Below are positions 1-6,469 of a DNA stretch of 9,964 nt, piece after piece. Origin of the DNA: Candidatus Zixiibacteriota bacterium (GTDB taxonomy: Bacteria; Zixibacteria; MSB-5A5; GN15; FEB-12); the NCBI GenBank assembly GCA_016213305.1, contig JACRAV010000079.1, positions 1 to 9,964 on the forward strand, written 5' to 3'. The position numbers and the translations under genes were made by a program. A model generated the notes under the pieces. It was not told where the DNA came from. It ran no database searches and saw nothing but the letters and a program-made list of their open reading frames with translations. Within the stretch, counting starts at the first letter, position 1, and every line of letters starts with the position of its first letter.

Positions 1-13
1 CCGCCTGTGGCGG
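1..13 (-). other. Hairpin downstream of TPP aptamer (possible expression platform)
   Basis: CCGCC-TGT-GGCGG is a perfect 5-bp stem with a 3-base loop, about 20 bases downstream of the aptamer on the minus strand. It sits where an expression platform (terminator or ribosome-site sequestor) is expected. Whether a T-run follows cannot be seen because the window ends here. A second small inverted repeat, GATG-GACAA-CATC (33-21), lies between it and the aptamer. Confidence 0.35.
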
Positions 14-33
14 ACCGGGGGATGTTGTCCATC

Positions 34-116
34 TCCGTTTCCCTACGCCGGCATTACCCGGATCAGGTCGAGGGGGTATGATCTCAGGCGGCTCTTGTTA
101 CGCCACCCCCAACGGA
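34..116 (-). promoter_or_regulatory. TPP riboswitch (THI element)
   Basis: This is a thiamine pyrophosphate-binding aptamer read on the minus strand. Closing helix P1 is perfect: TCCGTT (116-111) pairs with AACGGA (39-34). The P2 strand GGGGGTGG (110-103) is followed by a small P3 hairpin, GGCG (104-101) with CGCC (90-87). Next come the invariant CTGAGA (87-82), the returning P2 strand TACCCCC, and the second conserved arm ACCTGATC...GGGTAATGCCGGCGTAGGGAA (68-39 region), the pyrophosphate-sensing half. All consensus blocks of the family are present in order. A -10-like GATAAT (127-122) just upstream would start transcription close to the foot of P1, but no good -35 is visible. The controlled gene lies beyond the left edge; by analogy with the family it should be a thiamine synthesis or uptake gene such as thiC or a transporter. 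Confidence 0.95.
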
Positions 117-174
117 TCTTAATTATCGGGGGGAATATGGGGGATGGGGAAGAACAACGCAAGGGGGGAAGTAG

Positions 175-222
175 GTCGAAACCCCTTGTGGTTTCGACAT
201 TGGGATGCTTGCTCAATCCCAA
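175..222. repeat. Two tandem perfect inverted repeats (hairpins)
   Basis: Two hairpins are separated by one base. The first pairs GTCGAAACC (175-183) with GGTTTCGAC (190-198) around a 6-base loop. The second pairs TTGGGAT (200-206) with ATCCCAA (216-222) around a 9-base loop. The second overlaps the stop codon (213-215) of the exported hypothetical gene on the minus strand, so the pair would form at the 3' end of that transcript. There is no T-run after either stem, so this is not a classic intrinsic terminator; it could be an mRNA 3'-end stabiliser, a pause site or an interspersed REP-like element. Confidence 0.6.
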
Positions 223-1196
223 GTGACATTCAGCAACTCGCAACGAACAAGGTCAAACACGAAATAGTGTTTGGGTGTTCGCACGACAACGACGCCGGAT
301 TCGACCGGTCCGAAGGCAAGTTGGACTTTTTCAAATTTCTTGAAGGCCCAAACCCGTTCGGTGCGAGTTACCCCGGTCTGGCGGCACAACACTTGGAAGA
401 TCGCCTCTTTCTTGTCCTTGATCGAATAACTCCTCAAGCGGATCGAATAGGCGCCGTCCACTGATATCTGCTCGGCGGTGTCTCGAACAAGTTCTTTGAC
501 TGCCTGTTGACTCTGGAGCGAATCAAAGTATGGTTTGGGATTGCTAATGAGGGGTAGCCACTGTTTCTTGGAGTTGGGTGGTAGTCCGCGCTTTTCAATC
601 TCGAGGTCTATTCTTGCATTGTGGCCGTCGGCAAAGTCGGAAATGAAGTCATCGACAATGCAAGTATTATTGCCGCGGAGTGGCAGTCCCGTTTCTTCGT
701 CGACGTTCAGGAAATCCATCCGGAGCCCACCTTTGAAGTATATGTATGCATCACCGTCGGTTATTGAAGTTTCGGCGTTTTCCCATCCTGAGCGATAGGC
801 ACAGGAAATCGGTTCAACGAGAGTTGTATCCTGAGAAACCCTGGCCATTTTCAGCGAGATCGTATCTACCGAGTCCTTCCTCAATGTTATTACAGTGTCG
901 ATGGAACGAAATCGCGAATGTGTAATGACGACCGACCATTGATGGCCCATTTGTCCATAGACGCGACACTCACCCCTCCAAGTGTAGTAAGTCGAGTCCA
1001 AACCACGCAGTTGCACCTTGGCATTACAAATGTTGCATCTGTTTTCGACCTCAGTGAGTTTGAAAACTACATGAGGAGTCTGTTCCCGCTCTTTGTACCA
1101 CTTTTCAACATCGATTTGAGTCCACCCCACACCACAGGATATGCATAGACTGCTACTCACAATCAACGCAATCGCGACACCGCGGGAAATTACCAC
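213..1196 (-). CDS. Exported protein of unknown function
   Basis: I do not recognise this protein as a named family. It has an N-terminal hydrophobic export signal (about residues 7-22). A Cys follows in LCISC, an atypical lipobox with Cys at -3, so lipoprotein status is doubtful. Residues about 57-123 (numbered from the ATG at 1202) hold a CNIC pair and a pattern resembling the carboxypeptidase-regulatory-like beta-sandwich: NAKVQL, then TWRGEC, then G..WSVVITH, then alternating hydrophobic strands. The rest is beta-rich and without recognisable motifs. Start choice: AGGAGG (1209-1204) lies only one base before the ATG at 1202 but 7 bases before the GTG at 1196, so GTG is preferred (327 residues); the ATG would give 329. 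Several hand-counted rows of this gene are about 40-50% GC, against roughly 58-70% in rows counted from neighbouring genes, which hints at different ancestry. It lies 61 bases after the YciI-like gene on the same strand and may be co-transcribed. Confidence 0.75.
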   Translation of the reverse strand: MVISRGVAIALIVSSSLCISCGVGWTQIDVEKWYKEREQTPHVVFKLTEVENRCNICNAKVQLRGLDSTYYTWRGECRVYGQMGHQWSVVITHSRFRSIDTVITLRKDSVDTISLKMARVSQDTTLVEPISCAYRSGWENAETSITDGDAYIYFKGGLRMDFLNVDEETGLPLRGNNTCIVDDFISDFADGHNARIDLEIEKRGLPPNSKKQWLPLISNPKPYFDSLQSQQAVKELVRDTAEQISVDGAYSIRLRSYSIKDKKEAIFQVLCRQTGVTRTERVWAFKKFEKVQLAFGPVESGVVVVRTPKHYFVFDLVRCELLNVTWD

Positions 1197-1257
1197 GACC
1201 ATCCCTCCTGTATCATGACGAACTACCCCCTAAAACGTTCAAAATACCGTGACTAAC

Positions 1258-1614
1258 TCACCTCAACCCATCCCCCGGCAACCCAAACCACGGGTGCACC
1301 TCCCAGTTCAGTCTCCCCGCCAGAACCGCCGGATCATTCGCCATGATTTGCCCCGCCTCTGCCACGTCCTCCAGCGCGAAAATGCAAATCCCGCGGATCG
1401 GACCGTCATCCGTCAGCGGCCCATTCAAAATCAGTTTCCCTTCCGCTCGCGCCCGAAACATGTACTCCAGATGCTCCCGCTGGATTTGATTTGCGGTCGC
1501 CTCGTCATGATCACGCTTTGCCCCAACCGTGTACAACCCCAGCACATATTTCTTGCCGCCAGCGATGATCTTCATGATCTCGTCAAACGACGGCGGCTGT
1601 TTGGATTCGGCCAC
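1258..1614 (-). CDS. YciI-like (YCII-related domain) protein
   Basis: A 118-residue protein matching the small alpha/beta ferredoxin-like YciI family in length and layout. It has an N-terminal strand KYVLGLYTVG, a helix with the conserved His of REHLEYM, then EGKLILNGPLTDDGPIRGI, a strand-helix ICIFALEDVAEAGQIMANDP with the conserved Asp-Pro, and a closing strand WEVHPWFG. The family is proposed to have catalytic potential through its conserved His and Asp, but its substrates are mostly unknown, so I give no reaction. The start is GTG with a weak ribosome site; an ATG 13 codons in (1575) is an alternative that would still keep the whole domain. It begins 23 bases after the stop of the M1-like gene and is probably in the same transcript. 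Confidence 0.85.
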   Translation of the reverse strand: MAESKQPPSFDEIMKIIAGGKKYVLGLYTVGAKRDHDEATANQIQREHLEYMFRARAEGKLILNGPLTDDGPIRGICIFALEDVAEAGQIMANDPAVLAGRLNWEVHPWFGLPGDGLR

Positions 1615-1637
1615 TTCCGTCTCGCCTTACATCCCCC

Positions 1638-3836
1638 TCACTCGTGCGCCAGCACCGAGTAAAAGGCGTTGAACAAAAACTCCTTCGGTTTGGACGAAAA
1701 CGGCCCCAGCGTCCAGCTTGTGCCGCCACCCGTTACCGTCTCGCGCAGGAACTTGTACGAGCCGTCCTCGAACGCCACCCGGCAAATGACCGGCATCGTG
1801 AAACTCGGCAAAACATCCTTGCACCCGACCGTCACTTTCACCGCCCACTCGCTCCCCTGGGCTTCGATAGTGTGCTTGACGTCAAAATGGGGGATGTTGC
1901 GGCCGTACACCCACTCATCGAAAAACCATCCGAGCGGTTGCCCGTAATATTTCTCCGCCAACTTTTCGAAGTCGGCGTTCGTGAAGGTGCTGGCGTTCAC
2001 CGTCTGCGCGCACTCGTTCATGAACCGCAGGAACGTCAAGTCGGAGTTCTTGTCCAGATCGTACATGAGATACCGGAGCATATGCAATGTCCAGGCCCCT
2101 TTGGTCACCCGAATCGTGACCGGACACCGGTCGCCGATCGCCAGCGGCTGGTCTTTGTTCTGGTCGGCCAGGGTATAGAGAGCGTCGCGCATGTTGGCCA
2201 TTTCCAGAAGAAACACCTGCCCGCCCAGCGGCTTTTCCAGCGACATCGCGCCGAGATACACCGGGATGGCGTCGGCCAGCCAGTATTCGCGGGTCGTCGG
2301 AAGCCGCATCGTGTTGCCGAACCAGAGCCGCGCCGCCTGAAGCCCGGCGTCGAGGTACAGCCCACCCGTGCCGTCGATCAGACACTTGACCTGCGGCACT
2401 TCCATCACGCCGGTTGTCCCCTGCTTGCCGTCGGGATAGACCACAATCTTGTCCGCCCCCGGAAGTTGCCCGAGACGGGCGGTGAAATAATTGATCTCAT
2501 CCATGATCGGCGGCTGGTACAGATCATCGGAGAGAAAACACGGGAATTTCGACTTCGACAGCGCGCTGGTCTTGAGAAACAGCACCGGCAATCCGTTCCC
2601 GCTGGTCAGGGTGATCGTGTCGTAAGAGCCGGTGTACGGTCGGAAGAAGTACATCCGGTACGGCTCAGCCGGCGCGGCGGTTACGCTGATCCTCCCGCGC
2701 TGGGCCGGCGGGACCGAATCCACCCCCGGCATCAGCAGGTTGTACCCTTTCGGAAACGTGGCGCTGATCCGGATGGGCGTCGCGGCGGGGTCTTCGATAA
2801 ACGGAAAGGCCTGAACATAATCCCGCCCGTGATACCAGACCTTGAGATGAAGCGTGTCCCCTTTGTGGTAGTACCGGGGCAAAGCCACACCGACATACGC
2901 AAAATCCGTCCGACGCGAATACAAGACCGGCGCCTCGTCCAGATACACCGAATCATCATGTAGCGTCTTGTTCAGATAAAACGAGGTGAACTTGATTGAA
3001 TCGACATTCACCAGCAGATCGAGCCGGGTCATGGCGTTATCGATCGACCGTCCATCCATCCCCCCCATATTCAAATTCACCTCCCGACCCACCAGCGAAA
3101 CCGGGTAGGCGATCTCGGATAACCGGCGGTCATCGTACACATCCCGCTCCTTGCGCTGGAGCGAGACCCCGTCGATAGTGGTCAGATCGAATCCGAAGCG
3201 CTGATAACTGATCAGCATCTGTTCGGGGCGGTTGGGATTGAAGCAGAAGTTGAAACGCCCGAAATCGGCCCAGAAATACCCGTCGGACGACCGCTCATAG
3301 CACGACCGGAGAAGCTCAAAATAATTGTCGCGCTCGTGACCGATAATCGGCCGGAAGAAAAATTCCCCCTGCGCCTGCTTGGTTGACGTATTGTAGTCTT
3401 TCCAACTCATCGCCCCTTTGGTGAACGAAAACTTCTCTTTCAGCCGCAGATCCAGATCGTCGGCCATCCGGATGAAGCAGACCGAAAACGTGTCGTGCAC
3501 GCTCGAATCGTCGCACGCATACAGCAGGTTCATCCGCTCAAGGTGGCTAGGGACCGTGATCTGGCAGTTTCCCGTGCCGATGAAGACCGCGGTCGTGGGC
3601 CGCCCCATCACCTCACGGCAGAGAAACATCTGCCCGCTCGCAAAGGTGAACCGGGCGAGGTCCTTTTCGTACACGAAATTCGTCACGGTGGCGACTTCAG
3701 CCGGTGCGTTCAGCAGATCGGCATCGAGCGATCCGTAATACTTCTTGAACTCCTTGGCGAAGGGGGAATCAGCCGCCGACGCCGCCACGGCGATCAGCAG
3801 GACCGCGAAAACCACAAGCACATATACCCGTTTCAT
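1638..3836 (-). CDS. Secreted M1-family peptidase homologue, probably inactive
   Basis: A 732-residue exported protein. The signal peptide KRVYVLVVFAVLLIAVAASA ends near residue 21. An N-terminal beta-rich extension follows, then the M1 (gluzincin) fold. A GxMEN-like GVMEV sits at 476-480. LQAAR (499-503) is directly followed by LWFGN where HELAHxWFGN is expected, and WLADA (519-523) stands where WLNEG is expected. VTKGAWTLHMLR begins at 577 and FFDEWVYG is at 638-645. Both zinc His are replaced (Leu499, Arg503), the catalytic Glu is Gln500, the third ligand Glu is Asp522 at the exact X18 spacing, and the catalytic Tyr is Val577. It is therefore unlikely to be an active zinc peptidase; a binding or scaffold role is inference. 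Start: AAAGGGA precedes the ATG at 3836 by 6 bases and a signal peptide begins there. An in-frame ATG at 3863, overlapping the upstream gene's TAA as TAATG, would add 9 residues. Confidence 0.9.
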   Translation of the reverse strand: MKRVYVLVVFAVLLIAVAASAADSPFAKEFKKYYGSLDADLLNAPAEVATVTNFVYEKDLARFTFASGQMFLCREVMGRPTTAVFIGTGNCQITVPSHLERMNLLYACDDSSVHDTFSVCFIRMADDLDLRLKEKFSFTKGAMSWKDYNTSTKQAQGEFFFRPIIGHERDNYFELLRSCYERSSDGYFWADFGRFNFCFNPNRPEQMLISYQRFGFDLTTIDGVSLQRKERDVYDDRRLSEIAYPVSLVGREVNLNMGGMDGRSIDNAMTRLDLLVNVDSIKFTSFYLNKTLHDDSVYLDEAPVLYSRRTDFAYVGVALPRYYHKGDTLHLKVWYHGRDYVQAFPFIEDPAATPIRISATFPKGYNLLMPGVDSVPPAQRGRISVTAAPAEPYRMYFFRPYTGSYDTITLTSGNGLPVLFLKTSALSKSKFPCFLSDDLYQPPIMDEINYFTARLGQLPGADKIVVYPDGKQGTTGVMEVPQVKCLIDGTGGLYLDAGLQAARLWFGNTMRLPTTREYWLADAIPVYLGAMSLEKPLGGQVFLLEMANMRDALYTLADQNKDQPLAIGDRCPVTIRVTKGAWTLHMLRYLMYDLDKNSDLTFLRFMNECAQTVNASTFTNADFEKLAEKYYGQPLGWFFDEWVYGRNIPHFDVKHTIEAQGSEWAVKVTVGCKDVLPSFTMPVICRVAFEDGSYKFLRETVTGGGTSWTLGPFSSKPKEFLFNAFYSVLAHE

Positions 3837-3862
3837 GCAATGTCCCTTTCGAAAGTTACGCA

Positions 3863-4441
3863 TTATGATAAGGACGTAAGCGACAATCGATTATCCAATC
3901 CGTTCTCAACTATTAGCGCACTCGCAACCGCCAGGAAAGCGGCGTATTTTTCCGTGTAATTTTCGCAGGCGGGCAGAAACCGATATGTCGGATGGTCCCC
4001 CCAGACGTCACGGATCGCCCGTTCGATTGCCAGCGCTTCGTCCGGCGATTCGCGCCTGATCTCGTCCCGCCGATAATACCGCTCCCCCAGAACAGCCGCC
4101 GAACCGAGCTGGATCACCGCCGTGTACCGGGCGTATTCCCGCTCCCGCGACGTTCCCACCGCGGCCATGGCTTCCGGGTGAAACGCAAAGGCATCAAGCG
4201 TCCCCCGATCGGTCACGAACGGTCGTTCGCCTGTTTCCGCCTCGCGCTCCGTCTGGCGGCGATATATTTCCGTGTGAAACGCCATCGGTTCGTGGCGGTA
4301 GCGGGGATGGTCGCGCAGAAGCCGGCGGGCCAGCTCGTCGAAAAAAACAAAACCGCCAAACGGCGGCTCGGCTTTCAATCGCTCCACAAATTCGGTCTTC
4401 CCCGACGCCGGCGCGCCGGTAATGACTATGCGTGGCGTCAT
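3863..4441 (-). CDS. NadR-like AAA (AAA_28 type) P-loop ATPase/kinase
   Basis: A 192-residue cytoplasmic nucleotide-binding protein. The Walker A motif GAPASGKT is at residues 9-16, right after the first beta strand PRIVIT. FVFFDELAR (31-39) and RPFVTDRGTLDAFAF (73-87, with Asp78-Arg79) match the pattern of the AAA_28 group, which resembles the kinase part of NadR. RRDEIRRESPDEALAIERAI and a C-terminal region WGDHPTYRFLPACENYTEKYAAFL follow, as in relatives that end with a Pro motif and a helix. The family is thought to phosphorylate small molecules or nucleosides, but the substrate cannot be read from the sequence. It is the first gene of the minus-strand run and its stop overlaps an upstream in-frame ATG of the M1-like gene by one base. 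No clear Shine-Dalgarno precedes its ATG; see the promoter entry for a possible leaderless start. Confidence 0.85.
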   Translation of the reverse strand: MTPRIVITGAPASGKTEFVERLKAEPPFGGFVFFDELARRLLRDHPRYRHEPMAFHTEIYRRQTEREAETGERPFVTDRGTLDAFAFHPEAMAAVGTSREREYARYTAVIQLGSAAVLGERYYRRDEIRRESPDEALAIERAIRDVWGDHPTYRFLPACENYTEKYAAFLAVASALIVENGLDNRLSLTSLS

Positions 4442-4447
4442 AATCCC

Positions 4448-4476
4448 AATCTACCGGTCGCAAAGGGGGGCGTCAA
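4448..4476 (-). promoter_or_regulatory. Putative sigma70-type promoter of the ATPase gene, possibly leaderless
   Basis: TTGACG (-35, 4476-4471), a 17-base spacer and TAGATT (-10, 4453-4448) read on the minus strand. The ATG of the ATPase begins at 4441, 6 bases after the -10, exactly where transcription would start, so the message may have no leader. This fits the absence of a ribosome binding site there. Confidence 0.45.
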
Positions 4477-4485
4477 GTTGTCCTC

Positions 4486-4514
4486 TTGCGCCGGATTGTT
4501 TGTGGAGATATACT
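4486..4514 (+). promoter_or_regulatory. Putative promoter of the M24 peptidase gene
   Basis: TTGCGC (-35, 4486-4491), a 17-base spacer and TATACT (-10, 4509-4514, 5 of 6 consensus positions) on the plus strand. The -35 is weak. Start of transcription would be near 4521, about 30 bases before the ATG at 4552. The upstream in-frame TTG at 4486 would then lie inside the -35 box, which argues against it being the start codon. The -35 boxes of the two divergent promoters are only 9 bases apart. Confidence 0.4.
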
Positions 4515-4551
4515 GTCGGAAACGAATTGGCTGTACATTCGTACTAAGCGT

Positions 4552-5730
4552 ATGACACTCAATCTGCACGGTATTCAGGATTTTCTGGCCGAACACGAGC
4601 TGGACGGCTGGCTGTTGGCCGATTTTCACGGCCGCAACGAGGTCGCTATCCGCCTCCTCGGCATCAAAGGCATGCTGACCCGCCGGATGTTCTATTTCAT
4701 CCCCGCCGTCGGCGAACCCACCGCTCTGGTCAACCCGATCGAGGCCGACAAATTCAAACACCTGCCCGGTGACGTCCTTCCATGCCTGGGATACAAGATG
4801 CTTGAGTCCGAACTGACTCGCATTCTCGCAGGCAAAGACCGGATCGCCATGGAATACTCGCCGCTCGGACGACTGCCGTATGTGGCGATGGTCGATGCCG
4901 GCACCATCGATCTGGTGCGGCAATCCGGGGTGGAAATCGTCTCCTCCGCCGATCTGGTGGCCGCTTTTCAGGCCGCGCTTTCGGCCGAGCAGATCGCGAC
5001 CCATCGCATGGCCGCGCATAATCTGATCGAAATCAAGGATGACACGTTCAAATTCATCGCCGACGCGGTCTCATCGGGCAAAACCATAACCGAATACGAT
5101 GTCGTCCAGTTTGTCCTGCAGAAATTCGACGAGGACGACATTACCACCGATCATTCCCCCATCTGCGCGGTCGATTCCCACGGCGGCGACCCTCACTACG
5201 AACCGGCCGCCACCGGTTCCGCCTTTATCAAGCGCGGCCAGCTGATCGTGCTCGATATCTGGGCCAAGCTGAAACGCGAGGGGAGTATTTTCGGCGACAT
5301 CACCTGGATGGCCTACACCGGCACGCGCGAGGAAATCCCGGCCAAATATACCAACCTCTTTTCCGTCCTCGCCAAAGCGCGCGACGGGGCGGTCGGCTTT
5401 ATTCGCGAAAATATCGACAAACGCCCCGTGCACGGCTGGGAAGTTGACGATGTTTGCCGCCTGTTCATCACCGCGGCCGGACACGGCGACCGGTTCATCC
5501 ATCGTACCGGGCACAGCATTACCGACTCCACTCACGGAAGCGGGCCGAATATCGACAATCTCGAAACCGAAGATCAGCGCCGCCTCGCCAAAGGACACCT
5601 CTTCTCGATTGAACCGGGCATTTACTATCCCGAATTCGGTCTGCGCACCGAAATTGATGTACTGATCGGCCATGAAGGCGCCGAGGTGACCACGCTCCCC
5701 CTGCAGACGGCAATTACGCCGTTGCTGTAG
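4552..5730 (+). CDS. M24-family metallopeptidase (Xaa-Pro aminopeptidase/dipeptidase type)
   Basis: A 392-residue protein with an N-terminal creatinase-like domain (about 1-145) and a C-terminal pita-bread catalytic domain. All five metal ligands can be placed: Asp235 (LDIWAK), Asp249 (FGDITW), His321 (RTGHSI), Glu353 (FSIEPGIY) and Glu367 (LRTEIDV). His328 lies seven residues after His321, as in active relatives, and the substrate-pocket His215 is in GDPHYEP. The two Asp are 14 apart, slightly wider than in classical prolidase; I recall this DxWAK...DITW form from a subgroup of M24 proteins. It should hydrolyse peptides with proline in the second position, in the cytoplasm since no signal peptide is seen; the exact substrate is inferred. 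Start at 4552 is preferred over the TTG at 4486, because the domain begins with MTLNLHGIQDFL and a putative promoter overlaps the TTG. The Nudix gene follows after 4 bases. Confidence 0.92.
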   Translation: MTLNLHGIQDFLAEHELDGWLLADFHGRNEVAIRLLGIKGMLTRRMFYFIPAVGEPTALVNPIEADKFKHLPGDVLPCLGYKMLESELTRILAGKDRIAMEYSPLGRLPYVAMVDAGTIDLVRQSGVEIVSSADLVAAFQAALSAEQIATHRMAAHNLIEIKDDTFKFIADAVSSGKTITEYDVVQFVLQKFDEDDITTDHSPICAVDSHGGDPHYEPAATGSAFIKRGQLIVLDIWAKLKREGSIFGDITWMAYTGTREEIPAKYTNLFSVLAKARDGAVGFIRENIDKRPVHGWEVDDVCRLFITAAGHGDRFIHRTGHSITDSTHGSGPNIDNLETEDQRRLAKGHLFSIEPGIYYPEFGLRTEIDVLIGHEGAEVTTLPLQTAITPLL

Positions 5731-5734
5731 CCGC

Positions 5735-6307
5735 ATGTTCATCACCGACGAGATGGTCAAGGAGGTGGAGCGCCGCTTCGGCGAGCCGGCCTTCCGCGAG
5801 TTCGTTCTCTCCGCCACCAAAACCGAGCTTGAACGCATCCGCTCCTCCCAGAAAGCGGGCCGCGACCACGATGTCACCCTCTATATCGAAAAGGACGGCC
5901 AACTGATCGTGATCGCCAAACATCCCTACCCGGCCGGCCTGTTCCGCGCGCCGTCGGGCGGCCTGCATCCGGGCGAGAACTTCCTGGACGGCATCACACG
6001 CGAGGCGCACGAGGAAACCGGATGCGAGATCGAAGTCACCCGCTTCATTTTGCGCACCGCCGTGAAATTCAAAAACGAATCCGACCGCCATGATGTCGTC
6101 CCCTGGCGGTCATTTGTCTTTTCCGCAAGATACCTCCGCGGCGATTTCAATTACACCGATCATCACGAGATTTCCGCTGTCCGACTGGCCGACTGGAGCG
6201 AATTTGAAAGTTTCGGAAGAATCATGCGGCAGTCCGACTCCGCCGGGCTTCACTACCGGGCCGAACTGCACGAGGTGGTCGCGGAACTGCTCGGCCGTAC
6301 GACATAA
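5735..6307 (+). CDS. Nudix hydrolase
   Basis: A 190-residue protein with a perfect Nudix box GX5EX7REUXEEXGU at residues 75-97: Gly75, Glu81, then REAHEETGC (89-97). Nudix enzymes cleave nucleoside diphosphates linked to another moiety, using metal held by the REXXEE glutamates. A helical stretch of about 45 residues precedes the domain, and DVTLYIEKDGQLIVIAKHPYPAGLFRAPSGG forms the entry to the box. The residues that set substrate choice are not diagnostic to me. The gene starts 4 bases after the M24 stop, has only a weak ribosome site and is probably translated by coupling. An ATG at codon 7 (5753) is an alternative start. No signal peptide; cytoplasmic. Confidence 0.93.
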   Translation: MFITDEMVKEVERRFGEPAFREFVLSATKTELERIRSSQKAGRDHDVTLYIEKDGQLIVIAKHPYPAGLFRAPSGGLHPGENFLDGITREAHEETGCEIEVTRFILRTAVKFKNESDRHDVVPWRSFVFSARYLRGDFNYTDHHEISAVRLADWSEFESFGRIMRQSDSAGLHYRAELHEVVAELLGRTT

Positions 6308-6367
6308 GCGCCTTGTAGATCCGTGCGGGTTGGCCGCGCATGGTAGCGAAACAGGCACATCGTCATC

Positions 6368-6396
6368 TTGACAACTCTGTCGATCATTAGTATTTT
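6368..6396 (+). promoter_or_regulatory. Promoter of the T9SS-sorted secreted protein gene
   Basis: A consensus -35 TTGACA (6368-6373), a 17-base spacer and TATTTT (-10, 6391-6396), within an AT-rich patch. Transcription would start near 6403, leaving a leader of about 67 bases. GCCCCG (6409-6414) and CGGGGC (6438-6443) in that leader can pair across a 23-base loop, close to the mRNA 5' end. The rest of the gap 6308-6469 shows no gene and no clear terminator for the Nudix transcript. Confidence 0.6.
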
Positions 6397-6469
6397 AATA
6401 TATCTATGGCCCCGCCGCCAAAGGTGAACATAGATGACGGGGCTGGCGCAGTATTCCGGGAGGGTGATT

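Noticed and set aside
175..222. Reading the tandem hairpins as an intrinsic terminator or CRISPR repeats
   Set aside because: No T-run follows either stem. There are only two different palindromes, and no regularly spaced repeats with spacers.
1644..2963. Long plus-strand open frame (439 codons) inside the M1-like gene
   Set aside because: It is antisense to a clearly coding gene with family motifs. Its predicted protein is Arg/His/Pro-rich without motifs, as expected for a GC-driven shadow frame.
4486..4551. TTG start 22 codons upstream for the M24 gene
   Set aside because: The extra residues do not match the family, and the TTG coincides with a putative -35 box.
4438..5019. Minus-strand open frame of 193 codons over the M24 N-terminus and the promoter gap
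   Set aside because: It is antisense to the creatinase-like domain, has no family motif, and would cover the divergent promoters.
5071..5877. Minus-strand open frame of 268 codons across the M24 and Nudix genes
   Set aside because: Both plus-strand genes carry complete metal-ligand and Nudix motifs there, and the antisense product has no recognisable domain.
6434..6469. Upstream ATG for the T9SS-sorted protein
   Set aside because: No ribosome site precedes it. The strong GGGAGGG and the signal peptide both fit the ATG at 6470.
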